From CBDCKN01 sp965219035 (GTDB taxonomy: Bacteria > Gemmatimonadota > Gemmatimonadetes > Longimicrobiales > Gaopeijiaceae), in contig CBDCMR010000001.1 of assembly GCA_965219035.1 (NCBI GenBank), positions 248,001 to 312,000 on the forward strand: a stretch of 64,000 nt of DNA, given 5' to 3'. The position numbers and the translations under genes are program-made. The notes below the pieces were generated by a model, which worked only from the letters and a program-made list of their open reading frames with translations, was not told where the DNA came from and did not search any database. This document shows, piece by piece, positions 53,801-62,498 of the stretch. Within the stretch, counting starts at the first letter, position 1. Each line of letters opens with the position of its first letter.

Positions 53801-54401
53801 AGAGCTATCGCAGCTTGACGGCCCTTCGGCCGCGAGCGAGAAGGCCGAAGAAATTCAAGCGACGCTTGCGAAGCTCCGCGAGGACGTCGTGCGATACGCT
53901 CGTCTGCGCGTCGCCTCGACGCTCCTCGCAAGTGGGATCGACGACTACCGTCGCCGCAATCAGGCGCCCTTGCTGCTGCGTGCCGGCACGCTCTTCCGGG
54001 AGATGACCCTTCGCCGTTTCGAGCGGCTCGAAGCTGACATGGACGACGATCGGCCCATCCTGACTGGTGTGCGAACCGATGGGAAGCGCGTTCCCGCTCA
54101 TGGCATGAGCGAGGGCACAAGAGACCAGCTCTTCCTCGCGCTACGTCTCGCGGCTGTTGAGACGTCCTGCGCGACCAACGAGCCTCTACCATTCATCGTC
54201 GATGACGTATTGGTACAGTTCGATGATGAACGAACCGCAGCAGGACTTCGCGTCCTCGCTGACGTGGCAGCGCGCACGCAGATCGTGTTGTTCACACACC
54301 ACCGGCATGTCCGTGCGAGTGCCGAGGCGATGAATTCACCGACCGAAGTGATCGTGCACGAACTCCAATTAAAAGATGAGAGGGTAGCTATCGTGACCTG
54401 A
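50877..54401 (+). CDS. yhaN: YhaN/SbcC-like (Rad50-type) ATPase, last codons supplied by an IS
   Basis: GTG 50877 overlaps the nuclease gene. The 1174-residue protein has an N-terminal P-loop (LHVVFGPNEAGKSSALRALH) typical of the YhaN/AAA_23 group and YNALRIGGRL after it. Some 900 residues of coiled coil with Glu/Arg/Ala-rich heptads follow. The C-terminal lobe has HGMSEGTRDQLFLALRLAAV (signature motif), PLPFIVDDVLVQFDDERT (Walker B) and QIVLFTHHRHV (H-loop). The stop is 6 nt inside the IS3 element at 54394, so only the extreme C-terminus (after KDERVAIV) is changed and the protein may still work. Confidence 0.9.
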   Translation: MKVLELTLTAFGPFSGQTFDLSAGNPGLHVVFGPNEAGKSSALRALHAALYGIPGRTSDAFLHPYNALRIGGRLRHSSGTEIAFVRRKGSKNTLLAPDGTRLDDRALDRFLGGATSRTFETFWGIDHARLVQGGRDILEGRGDLGESLFAAGSGVSHLRKIRSTLEDEAAALYVPRGHQRTVNQGVGKLRELRTALREATISADEWAHREQTSRDATEAVARLSQQRQELVRERSRIDRLKRVLPMLAERKELQERIVALKDAVLLAEDFPKQRQEAEAALRAARQNLERASKDLQEQVVLVERLGQTPPLVAESEAINQLHVDLGTYRKALSDRPRLIGQRYEQRSLAKRLLAEWRPELEIEESAALRVFVGRRARIQKLAAERERLDERLASALRDGAKAAEHEAALKREVSQLPATRDDERLVVAINEARRGGDTEDERDKTAQMVKRLTTQRDAGLEKLGFTAATADRLAKFRVPSAAVIAQFETRDEEVRNAARAAKAERQRLDKEIQRLNAMIETLHTKKAVPTDEDLSAARSRRDAAFELLRGHWEKGRDVTEKTRALLGKGKLIDLYPRVVRDADEVADRLRGEAEHVAKLAQHLENRKRLWTEVEDGETSERRQQETVTAIESEWRAVWKPVLGTPPSIADAHAWRTDFERLLERSEALNEAHERLTLLDARIEKQIKNVRAAMTALESDTRPPAGLAATLAAADKLWQRIQKENHARSEHARRMNENVQEAIDAEKATCAAQADVDEWQRLWTEATRGLLSGDVVPPDDVLAALDAIEKVRGALDTAAGYDARIVGIDRDAKWFRSSVHALASRLGETVEQEEDSWVTSVHDRLALALQEEERRHQAGERQASLQSDIARYGQTVQEAEFTLAMLRDEARCDPDADLAVVEQQSTELLAYRKELDRVDRDLVRSGDGASIVELEAEAAGVDRDTMDARASEINALLVEMEQSLAVAHEAQATTRAELSQLDGPSAASEKAEEIQATLAKLREDVVRYARLRVASTLLASGIDDYRRRNQAPLLLRAGTLFREMTLRRFERLEADMDDDRPILTGVRTDGKRVPAHGMSEGTRDQLFLALRLAAVETSCATNEPLPFIVDDVLVQFDDERTAAGLRVLADVAARTQIVLFTHHRHVRASAEAMNSPTEVIVHELQLKDERVAIVT

Positions 54402-54471
54402 CCCCCTGAAACGAGACCAGGTGCAATGTTAGGATCGACCTGGTCTGAAGCTTTTCAGCGAGGAGGTCAGG

Positions 54472-54750
54472 ATGGGAAGGAAGCGACACACTCCGGAGCA
54501 GATCATCACTGCATTGCGGGAGGCAGAGGTCGGTCTGGCCCGCGGCAAATCCGTGAAGCTGATCAGCCGGGAGCTGGGCATCACCGAGCAGACGTACTAC
54601 CGGTGGAGGCGGGAGTACGGCGGGATGAAGGTGAGCCAGGCACGGCGCCTGAAGGAGCTCGAGCGCGAGAACGGGCGCCTGAAGCGAGCAGTGGCGGACT
54701 TGACACTGGACAAGCTGATCGTGGAGGAAGCGGCCGAGGGAAACTTCTGA
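54472..54750 (+). CDS. IS3-family transposase OrfA (IS407-group-like)
   Basis: The 92-residue protein has the helix-turn-helix KRHTPEQIITALREAEVGLA, then LGITEQTYYRWRREYGGM. A leucine-zipper stretch follows (RRLKELERENGRLKRAVADL, then TLDKLIVEEAAEGNF). ATG 54472 follows GAGGAGGTCAGG, a good ribosome site. OrfB lies in the -1 frame starting around 54741, as is normal for this group. Confidence 0.92.
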   Translation: MGRKRHTPEQIITALREAEVGLARGKSVKLISRELGITEQTYYRWRREYGGMKVSQARRLKELERENGRLKRAVADLTLDKLIVEEAAEGNF

Positions 54751-55559
54751 GCCCCGAGCGCCGACGACGTTGTGTGGTGCGTGTACGTCAGCAGCTCGGG
54801 GCGTCGGAGAGGAGAGCGTGCCGGGTGCTCGGGCAGCCACGCACGACCCAGCGCCGGGCGAGGAAAGTGGCGAGTGACGAGGGGGCGCTCCGAGGTGATA
54901 TCGTGCGACTCGCGAGTCGATTCGGCCGCTACGGCTACCGACGCGTCACGGACATGCTCCGCATCGAGGGCTGGGGGGTGAAGCACAAGCGGGTGGAGCG
55001 GATCTGGAGGCAGGAGGGGCTGACGGTCCCGCAGCGGCAGCCGAAGCGAGATCGGCTGTGGCTCAACGACGGATCGTGCATCCGGCTGAGGCCGCTGTAT
55101 CGGGGCCACGTCTGGTCGTACGACTTCGTGGCCTCGAGGACGCACGACGGGCGTGCGCTGAAGCTGCTGACAGTGCTGGACGATCTGTTCGTCCGACACG
55201 GGCCTCCCGAGTATCTGAGGTCGGACAACGGAGCGGAGTTCAGCGCGAAGCTCGTGCGGCGGTGGTTGGGGCGCGTGGGCGTCGAGACGCTCTTTATCGA
55301 GCCGGGCAGCCCGTGGGAGAACGGCTACAACGAGAGCTTCAACGGCAAGCTCAGGGACGAGCTGTTGAACGGGGAGATCTTCTACTCGTTGGCGGAGGCG
55401 GCCGTGCTGGTCGAGCAATGGAGGCGCGAGTACAATACCGTCCGACCCCACAGCGCCTGCGGCGGCTTTCCCCCGGCCCCTGAGGCGATTAAGCCGTCGC
55501 CCTGGTTCCTGAGGATGCCCGTCCTTCACGGCCCTCCACAGGTGCTGGGACTAACATAG
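54741..55559 (+). pseudogene. IS3-family transposase OrfB with an in-frame deletion in the catalytic core
   Basis: In the -1 frame the product reads LSPERRRRCVVRVRQQLG, then RFGRYGYRRVTDMLRIEGWG, then YDFVASRTHDGRALKLLTVL, with the first catalytic Asp. In this group about 30 residues with the ETRECL-type segment normally separate TVLD(E) from the second Asp region. Here TVLDD is joined directly to LFVRHGPPEYLRSDNGAEFS. The Glu helix (GYNESFNGKLRDELLNGEIF) and RPHSACGG are present. The deletion keeps the frame but removes core strands, so activity is unlikely. Confidence 0.78.
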
Positions 55560-55588
55560 GATGTGGTACCGCTCTTGGGGGCAGGTCA

Positions 55589-55865
55589 CGTCAGGCAGAG
55601 GAACCGGGTCGAGGATCAGGTGCGGGAGGGGCCTTGGTGCCGTGCCACTTGTGACCGTGTAGGTACGACTGTGGGTATCGCCCAATGAACCTTCGCATAG
55701 TACCACGGTATAACATTACTTACAGATCTCGTACGAATCCGCCGCCAGCGCTCGCACGGCTACGGGCGATGCGCGCCGACCCGGTCACCGCTGCAACCTC
55801 CGTAGCATTCACATCTAACCCTCTCGCAGCAATCGCCGGGGACAAGGACGAGTACGATTCCGCAG
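55589..55865. other. non-coding stretch after the IS
   Basis: No gene is supported. The start region of the HEPN-type gene opens at its right edge; a short frame at 55685-55894 has no supporting features. Confidence 0.35.
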
Positions 55866-56996
55866 CTGGCGTTTTTTCCGTGGATCGAGCTTGAGTGCGA
55901 TATCGATGTCGGAGGCTACTCGCTGAAACGGTTCAAGCGGGAAAGACTGCCGGAAGCAGATGTCGAGTCCCAAGCCACGCTTGATTCCGTCCTAGCTCCC
56001 TATCGCGACCTGTTGGGCCACCCCGTTAAGACTGCGGTCATCCTGACGGCGCACGGCCGTGGACTGACAGATGATCTGTCCGGGCAGAACAGGGCGGACT
56101 TATTTCTGTTTGCTGAGTTGTTCGCCTTCGCTGCCTTGGCTGCTCGAGAGTTCTTTAGCGGGGATTACTTCACTCGCGACCACCTACGGCTGGCGATACA
56201 GGCATTCACCGATCCGCGAGGCGGTGCATTGGTGGAAATGCGCCGGCGCGATGGGGGCCAACGGTCTTTTGTCACCGGCGACTACTACAGGGTCCAAGTG
56301 CCAGCCCACGCCAGTCCCGGTGGGCAGTTGATCAACCCTGACCTCGACTTGCTCAATGCGCTACTGGAGTCGCGAGAGCGGCTGGAATCGCGGGCGTGGT
56401 CGGGGTTGTACCAGGGTATCGTCCTCTTCAATCAGGCCAACAGCGACGCGCCGGACATGTCGGCGGACACCGAATTGGTACTGACGTACTCGGCAATCGA
56501 GCAAATCCTCGAGATCACTTCGCGCCGGGACCAGAAACGGCTCCCCGCGAAGTTCGCCATAGCGTGGCATCCGGACCGGGATGTGCCCCGGAGAGAATGG
56601 CGACCACACCCGACGAACAAGCCTTGGACGAAAGACACCCTGCGGGCTTCTTGGGCGTCGGACCTGAAGATCTGCCGCGGAAACTTGGCGCACGGACACC
56701 CCGAGGACGCACTGCAGTCGCGGTGGACGGTTCGCCAACACCTGCTGTTGACCTCCTTCATTGTTCCCCTGCTCGTCAAGCAAGTTCTGTCAGAGATGGA
56801 CGTTTATACGCTGACGGACGAGGACGAGCGCGATATCAACGCCCTCGAACCCCTGCTGAACCTACCGGACGTGTTCGCGCCGCCCTGCCCGGAGGACGAC
56901 GAGGTGGGCTTCCCGAGCGAAGACTACGCGTGGCAGTCGGTGCGGCGGCGCGAGCAGGACCGCCAGTGGCGTTACCCCGGAGGTTTCAAACCGTGA
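55866..56996 (+). CDS. HEPN-domain protein, start codon unclear
   Basis: The reading frame is open from 55806 and looks coding from about 55866 (LAFFPWIELECDIDVGGYSL, then KRFKRERLPEADVESQATLD), although no ATG or GTG is present; TTG 56013 is the first standard alternative. The start may have been lost to mutation. Near the C-terminus, VLTYSAIEQILEI and LKICRGNLAHGHPEDALQSR carry a HEPN-type R-x4-H motif (Arg-Gly-Asn-Leu-Ala-His). LLLTSFIVPLLVKQVLSE follows. HEPN proteins with this motif are often RNases in toxin-antitoxin and abortive-infection systems. No partner gene is adjacent. Confidence 0.55.
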   Translation: MAFFPWIELECDIDVGGYSLKRFKRERLPEADVESQATLDSVLAPYRDLLGHPVKTAVILTAHGRGLTDDLSGQNRADLFLFAELFAFAALAAREFFSGDYFTRDHLRLAIQAFTDPRGGALVEMRRRDGGQRSFVTGDYYRVQVPAHASPGGQLINPDLDLLNALLESRERLESRAWSGLYQGIVLFNQANSDAPDMSADTELVLTYSAIEQILEITSRRDQKRLPAKFAIAWHPDRDVPRREWRPHPTNKPWTKDTLRASWASDLKICRGNLAHGHPEDALQSRWTVRQHLLLTSFIVPLLVKQVLSEMDVYTLTDEDERDINALEPLLNLPDVFAPPCPEDDEVGFPSEDYAWQSVRRREQDRQWRYPGGFKP

Positions 56997-57159
56997 ACGC
57001 AACGATCTATGCACTTCGGTGCTGCGCCATCGGCGAGGAGACGGAAGAGGACGGTGTACCAAATGCGGCATCTCCGCTCGGAGGGAGCGCACTCGCTCGA
57101 TACCCAGCGCGGGCCGGAAGATCACTCACACGTGGGCGGGCGGAGGACTGTCGGTATCC

Positions 57160-57354
57160 GTGCTCCACGACTTCAACGCGCTGCAGAAAGCGTACAACGC
57201 AGGATCGGATGCCGTGCACAGCCGCCGTAGGATACACGGGACGGAAGAACAGCTGACGGCAGGGCAGGAACTGTGCCGAGACGAAATCCTGAAGATGTTG
57301 CAGCTCGGGCGCACCCCGGAGTGGAGAACGCTGGTGCTCGGGAAAGCGCCTTGA
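57160..57354 (+). CDS. small hypothetical protein
   Basis: GTG 57160 opens a 64-residue frame (VLHDFNALQKAYNAGSDAVH, later RDEILKMLQLGRTPEWRTLV) with sensible composition. The frame extends upstream to 57019 but that part looks non-coding. No family is recognised. Confidence 0.35.
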   Translation: MLHDFNALQKAYNAGSDAVHSRRRIHGTEEQLTAGQELCRDEILKMLQLGRTPEWRTLVLGKAP

Positions 57355-58377
57355 AGGAGCGCCCAGGCGCCAGCACGATATGCTTCTGGACGAGCAGCAG
57401 GTAGGTATAGGCCGCTTGCAGCGCACCGCCACATGCTCCTCGAGAGACCGGCGGGCAAGCTCCGGCACCATCGGCCCGTCCGCGTGCCGGAGCGCCATCG
57501 GTTCGGGGAGCGGCTCCGCGCCCGCCTTGATGCGCTTGATCACGAACGCCGCGTGACGGACTCGGACTCACGGATTCCCCGGCTCATCGCTCGACTATCT
57601 GTCCAGGGCCCTCTTCGACTGTCCAATGGATTCCCGTTCAGAAAGAGGGATTTAATGAAGGGATAATGGTAGGATGATCAGTCGTAAGTGTATTATATAC
57701 AATCATTTATAACGATATTGGCGCAGCTGATGCAACAGCGGGCGCTCCTGCCAGTTCGACCCGCGATCCGGAAGTGCCTGAGCGAATCGGGGCTGTGGCC
57801 GACGTGTTCCACAAATGCTTCGCGGTCGTGCTCGGCCAGGACACGAGGCGTGCCAACGTGGATGAACCGGTGCAGATAGGCCGAGTCTCGCCCGATCACG
57901 AGCGAGGTCCTTCGCCGGTTCGAGCAGCGCTCGGCCGAGGGCCCGAGGACCCGCCGCTGGCAACCTGGGTCCACCTCCGTGTCGTCGCCTGTGATTGCCA
58001 GTCCCCTGCCGGTTTGACCGGGCCGTCCCGGGTCAGTGTCCGGGTCGACAAGCCTGCTCGCTTCGGGTGCAGGCGGATTGAAGATCTGCCCGTGCCCGCT
58101 ACCTTAGTCCACAGGAATCGTTCGCGGAGTACCCCGAGTTACGGGAGAACATTGAATGAGCTTGAAGATGTCGGAAGGACGCTGGACCTCCCGGGACAGC
58201 CAGCACGAGTCAAGGCGCTCCTAGCTGGCGACGTCTTGCTCGACCACTCCGTGGAGATTCCGGGTGGGAATACATGCATGGCACAGTGGACACCATATGG
58301 GCCTAGAGAGATTGGGAGATACCACCCTTGGTCTACTGTACTGTAAATGAATTTATACCAGTGTCTTATGAGTATAT
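57355..58377. other. 1-kb stretch without a supported gene
   Basis: Frames here are shadows without ribosome sites or motifs. The minus strand at about 57370-57545 (KRIKAGAEPLPEPMALRHAD) has a protein-like look broken by a frameshift and may be a gene scrap. 57660-57720 and 58330-58380 are AT-rich. Confidence 0.35.
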
Positions 58378-58410
58378 GGGGCCATAGCTCAGCTGGGAGA
58401 GCGCCTGCTT
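58378..58410 (+). tRNA. 5' half of a tRNA-Ala gene, cut in the anticodon loop
   Basis: GGGGCCATAGCTCAGCTGGG, then AGAGCGCCTGCTT, is the acceptor 5' strand, D arm and first half of the anticodon arm of tRNA-Ala. After TT of the anticodon loop, the expected TGC and the rest of the gene are replaced by unrelated sequence. No T arm or 3' acceptor strand follows, so it cannot give a tRNA. Anticodon loops are common crossover sites for integrases, so this is probably an integration or deletion scar. Confidence 0.8.
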
Positions 58411-58479
58411 CGGAATCAGTCAGGAAGCCATCAATCCGGTCCTAGCGCGACAGGCTTCGAGCGAGCGTCATGTACCAAC

Positions 58480-61194
58480 ATGAGGTGCCCCATGGCAGCC
58501 GATGATGTGATCACCAAGGCAAGGGAACTCCCGAGCGGCGCGGTGTTCCATCGTTGCGCGCTTCAGGTGAACCCTCACCACTACAATTCCACGTACCGGG
58601 GCAACGCACCGTCCGGTGACGGTGTCGATTACGCGGAAGCGATCATTCAGAAAGCGTCGGACCTCGGCGTCTCCGTGCTCGCCATTACCGACCACAACCA
58701 CGTCGGCGGCGTCGGCGCGTTCCGCGCCGCCGCCGAAGGACGTGGCATCCACATCTTTCCTGGCTTCGAGTCATCGTCGAGCGAGGGTATTCACGTTCTG
58801 TGCATCTATCCCCCCGACACCGCAGACAACCTCCTCGGGCGCTACCTCGGCGGGTTCGGCATCACCGACACGGAGCCCTCGGCCAATTTGGCTGACAAGG
58901 CCTTTGTGGACATCCTCGCCAAGGTACACAAGCAGGGCGGTGTCGCGATTGCTGCCCACGTGACCAACGATAACGGGCTACTCAAGGTTCTTACCGGTCA
59001 GGCGCGCATCCGGGCATGGCAGAGTAGTGACCTACTGGCAATCCAGATTCCCGGCTCCGTTGCCGGCTTGCCCCACGCCGAGAAGCAAATCGTGGAGAAC
59101 ACGAACCCCGACTACCGACGCGACCCTGCCGCCGAGGATGGACTCGCCATCGCGGTCGTCAACGCGAAAGACATCGCCAAACCGGAAGACCTTGACGATC
59201 GCGCGGCCACCTGCTGGATCAAGATGTCAGAGGTGACGATCGAGGGGCTGCGCCAGGCCTTTCTGGACCCCGGCTCGCGCATCCGCCTCAATCCCAAGGA
59301 AGGCAAGCTGGAGCCAGAGGAGCACGCCGAGCTCGTCGCGCTCGCTTGGGAGGGAGGATTCCTCGACGGCGCCGCTATCCACTTCAATCCGAATCTCAAC
59401 GTCCTGGTCGGGGGCCGCGGGAGCGGTAAGTCGACCGTGATCGAGAGCATCCGCACGGTGCTGGGCGTCGAGGCCATCGGCGTCGAGGCGCGCAAGGCCC
59501 ACGAGGGCATCATCCGCCACGTCCTAAAGAGCGGGACCAAGATCTCGCTCCTGGTACGCACCCATCGCCCGGCGGTTCGCGAGTACCGCATCGAGCGCAC
59601 GATCCCGAACCCGCCGCTGGTCCGGGACGATCATGGCGAAGTGTCCAATCTCTCGCCCCAGGACGTGCTGCCGCGTGTCGAGGTCTTCGGCCAGCACGAG
59701 ATCTCTGAGCTGACCAAGAGCCGCGAGAAGCAGACCCGCCTGCTCGACCGCTTCGTCGATCGCGATGACGACCTCCCGCGCAAGAAGGCCGACCTGCGCC
59801 GCGCGCTGGAGAAGAGCCGCAAGAGCCTGCTCGACACGCGCGCCGATTTGGCGCAGATCGAGGAGCGCCTAGCAGCGCTTCCGAGCCTCGAAGAGACGCT
59901 GGAGCGCTTTCGCGAAGCCGGGCTCGAGGATCGGCTCAAGGAGCAGAGTCTGCTCGTGCGCGAGGAGCGCCTGCTTGCCTCCATTCCGGAGCGCGTCGCG
60001 TCATTCCGTGAATGTCTCGAGACCCTGAAGCGCGAGGTCCCGATAGACCACGTGTTCCTCTCCGCCAAGGCGCTCAAGGATTTGCCCGGAAAGGCGACCC
60101 TTGAGCGTTTGAACGGCGTCTTCAAAACGCTCGACCTCGAACTCCAGCGAATCGCGAAGGACCTAGAGCGGGCGCTGGCGCGTGCCGACGAGGGTGTCGC
60201 CCTGGTGCGCACTGAGTGGGAGACGCGCAAGAAAGATGTCCAAGAGGTCTATGAGAAGATCCTCCGCGAGTTGCAGAAGTCGCGCGTGGACGGCGAGGAG
60301 TTCATCCGCCTGCGGCGGCAGATCGAGGAGCTGCGGCCTCTGCGCAAGCGGCAGGCCTCGGCCCGGCGCACCGAGAAGGAGCACGCCGACCGCCGCCGCA
60401 GCCTGCTGGCGGAGTGGGAGGACTTCAAGGCGCTGGAGTTCCGACGCCTGGACGGCGCGGCGAAGAGAGTCAACAAGAAGTTACGCGATGGGGTGCAGGT
60501 GGAGGTGACCGCGGCCGGCAACCGCGAGCCGCTGTTCAAACTCCTCCGGGAACAGGTCGGCGGGCGACTGTCCGAAGCGATCGAAAGCCTCCGGGGCATT
60601 CGCGATCTCTCTCTCACTCAGTTTGTCGAGGCCTGCCGTTCCGGCGCAGCGGCGCTGAACAAGACGTTTGGCATCACGCCAGCCCAAGGCGAGCGCCTCG
60701 CCGAAGCTGAGCCCGGGGTGTTGATGCACGTCGAGGAGCTCGACCTGCCCCCGACGACCTCAATCCGACTCAATACGGCTCCCGCCGGGGAGCCTCCGGC
60801 GTGGCAAGCGCTCGAGGCCCTCTCTACCGGCCAGAAGGCCACCGCGGTCCTGCTGCTGCTGCTGCTTGAGTCCGAAGCGCCGCTCATCGTCGATCAACCG
60901 GAGGACGATCTCGACAACCGCTTCATCACCGAGGGCGTCGTCCCGCGCATGCGCGAGGAGAAGCAGCGCCGGCAGTTCCTTTTCTCCACCCACAATGCCA
61001 ACATCCCGGTCCTCGGCGATGCCGAGCTGATCGTCGGCCTTGCCGCCACTGGCGAGGCCGAGCACGGCCGCGCGCGTATCGCCCCCGAGCACATGGGCTC
61101 GATCGACACCAAGCCCGTGCGCGAGCTGGTCGAGGAGATCCTCGAAGGCGGCAAGGAAGCCTTCGAGCGCCGGCGCCGGAAGTACGGGTTCTGA
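58480..61194 (+). CDS. TrlF-type protein: PHP phosphoesterase domain plus SMC-like ATPase
   Basis: The 904-residue protein (ATG 58480, or 58492 giving MAADD) begins with a PHP domain: RCALQVNPHHYNSTYRG, LAITDHNHVGGVGAF (His and Asp metal ligands), IFPGFESSSSEGIHVL and VAIAAHVT. An ATPase follows with Walker A VLVGGRGSGKSTVIESI (about 308-324), EVFGQHEISEL, a long coiled coil (about 430-690), STGQKATAVLLLLLL (signature), LIVDQPEDDLDNRFI (Walker B) and FLFSTHNANIPVLGDAEL. This is the layout of TrlF-family AAA-like ATPases. It probably acts as a DNA or nucleotide sensor joined to a nuclease or phosphatase. Confidence 0.85.
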   Translation: MRCPMAADDVITKARELPSGAVFHRCALQVNPHHYNSTYRGNAPSGDGVDYAEAIIQKASDLGVSVLAITDHNHVGGVGAFRAAAEGRGIHIFPGFESSSSEGIHVLCIYPPDTADNLLGRYLGGFGITDTEPSANLADKAFVDILAKVHKQGGVAIAAHVTNDNGLLKVLTGQARIRAWQSSDLLAIQIPGSVAGLPHAEKQIVENTNPDYRRDPAAEDGLAIAVVNAKDIAKPEDLDDRAATCWIKMSEVTIEGLRQAFLDPGSRIRLNPKEGKLEPEEHAELVALAWEGGFLDGAAIHFNPNLNVLVGGRGSGKSTVIESIRTVLGVEAIGVEARKAHEGIIRHVLKSGTKISLLVRTHRPAVREYRIERTIPNPPLVRDDHGEVSNLSPQDVLPRVEVFGQHEISELTKSREKQTRLLDRFVDRDDDLPRKKADLRRALEKSRKSLLDTRADLAQIEERLAALPSLEETLERFREAGLEDRLKEQSLLVREERLLASIPERVASFRECLETLKREVPIDHVFLSAKALKDLPGKATLERLNGVFKTLDLELQRIAKDLERALARADEGVALVRTEWETRKKDVQEVYEKILRELQKSRVDGEEFIRLRRQIEELRPLRKRQASARRTEKEHADRRRSLLAEWEDFKALEFRRLDGAAKRVNKKLRDGVQVEVTAAGNREPLFKLLREQVGGRLSEAIESLRGIRDLSLTQFVEACRSGAAALNKTFGITPAQGERLAEAEPGVLMHVEELDLPPTTSIRLNTAPAGEPPAWQALEALSTGQKATAVLLLLLLESEAPLIVDQPEDDLDNRFITEGVVPRMREEKQRRQFLFSTHNANIPVLGDAELIVGLAATGEAEHGRARIAPEHMGSIDTKPVRELVEEILEGGKEAFERRRRKYGF

Positions 61195-61205
61195 GGCACG
61201 GTGCG

Positions 61206-62498
61206 ATGAACCGAACCGATTTGGAAGAGCTGATTCGCAACGGCGAGAACTCGGGTGTCGAGTTCAAGCGTGACGATGTCATCCCTGAGCGACTCGCCAA
61301 GGAGTTGGCGGCGCTACTGAACCTGCGAGGGGGGCATCTCCTCCTCGGGGTTGAAGACGATGGCACCGTTACGGGTTTGACCCGCGCACCGAAGCAGGTC
61401 GAGGAATGGATCATGGAGGTCGCGCGTGTGCACCTTCGCCCCGCGGCCATTCCGTTCTGGGAGGCCCTGATGCTGGATGACGGAAACGTCGTCGGAGTGA
61501 TATCGCTTCCCGCCGACGCACCGGACAAACCCTACAAGGCCAAGCGCGGATCGGCGTGGGTGACGCAGGTTCGGGTGGGAACAACCACCCGTGATGCGAC
61601 GAACGCAGAGGAAGCGCGTCTCTACATGCAGTCCGGGCACCTACAGTACGACCGCAAGCCGGTACCCGGCGCGACGTTCGACGACCTCGACTTGCGACGC
61701 CTGGTGAACTACTTCCGTGACTTGCGCCAGCAGGGGACTCCAGAGAACACGGACCTCGAGTCCTGGCTGCGCCTGCTGGTCAACACCGAGTTGATGACCG
61801 AGGACCGCCCCCGACCGATGCCGAGCGCGGGCGGGCTGCTGCTCTTCGGCCTGAAGCCAAACCGCTTCCTCCCCCAGGCCGGAATCAGCGCAGTGGCCTA
61901 TTCCGGTACCGAGAAGGGCTATGACGCGAAGGCTCGGGCGACGATGCGAGGGCCCGCAGTGTCCCTGTTTCCAACCCCATCGAGCGATCCCGGGCAGCCG
62001 CTCTACCCCCTGCTGCCACGCATTTTTTCGGAGGCTGGTAACGCCGTTGAAGCGGGCGTCATCGAGCAAACCCTCGACTTCGTGCGCCGCAACATCGAAG
62101 TGACCGCCTGGATCGAGAGCGGTGGGCGGCGCCTGGAGCGCTCGGACTACCCGCTCGAAGCCGTGCGTGAAGCGCTGGTCAACGCGGTCGCGCACCGCGA
62201 CTACACTATCACCGTGACCGACATCGAGCTTTCCATATACACCGACCGGATCGAGATCATCTCTCCCGGGCGCCTCCCGAACACGGTCACCGTGGACAAG
62301 ATGCGGGCCGGATACCGCGCCTCGCGCAACGAGCTGATCAAGGAGATGCTGCGCGACTACCGCTACATCGAAGCCACCGGCCTCGGAGTGCCGCGCAGAA
62401 TCATTGATGGGATGCGCGCACACAATGGCACCGAGCCTGATCTCATCGAAGAAGATGATCGCTTCCTGGTACGCCTGTGGAAGGAAGCGAGATCGTGA
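61206..62498 (+). CDS. AlbA_2 (Schlafen-like) domain ATP-binding protein
   Basis: The 430-residue protein starts 11 nt after the TrlF-like gene. The AlbA_2 domain spans about 1-150: ENSGVEFKRDDVIPERLAKE, NLRGGHLLLGVEDDGTVTGL and RVGTTTRDATNAEEARLY. The C-terminal half has PLEAVREALVNAVAHRDYTI, then IELSIYTDRIEIISPGRLPN and ATGLGVPRRIIDGMR, a HATPase_c_4-type module as in the family once annotated RecG-like. The AlbA_2/Slfn fold can bind or cut RNA. Its stop overlaps the GTG of the DUF1156 fragment (GTGA), so the three genes formed one operon. Confidence 0.85.
   Translation: MNRTDLEELIRNGENSGVEFKRDDVIPERLAKELAALLNLRGGHLLLGVEDDGTVTGLTRAPKQVEEWIMEVARVHLRPAAIPFWEALMLDDGNVVGVISLPADAPDKPYKAKRGSAWVTQVRVGTTTRDATNAEEARLYMQSGHLQYDRKPVPGATFDDLDLRRLVNYFRDLRQQGTPENTDLESWLRLLVNTELMTEDRPRPMPSAGGLLLFGLKPNRFLPQAGISAVAYSGTEKGYDAKARATMRGPAVSLFPTPSSDPGQPLYPLLPRIFSEAGNAVEAGVIEQTLDFVRRNIEVTAWIESGGRRLERSDYPLEAVREALVNAVAHRDYTITVTDIELSIYTDRIEIISPGRLPNTVTVDKMRAGYRASRNELIKEMLRDYRYIEATGLGVPRRIIDGMRAHNGTEPDLIEEDDRFLVRLWKEARS

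Larger units (their letters stand above)
54394..55588 (+). mobile_element. IS3-family (IS407-group-like) element with a deletion in orfB
   Basis: Ends TGACCTGACCCCC (54394) and GGGGGCAGGTCA (to 55588) are inverted repeats. No clear target duplication is present. Part of the catalytic gene is deleted (see orfB), so it is probably immobile. The first 78 bp recur alone at 28349-28429. Confidence 0.85.
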
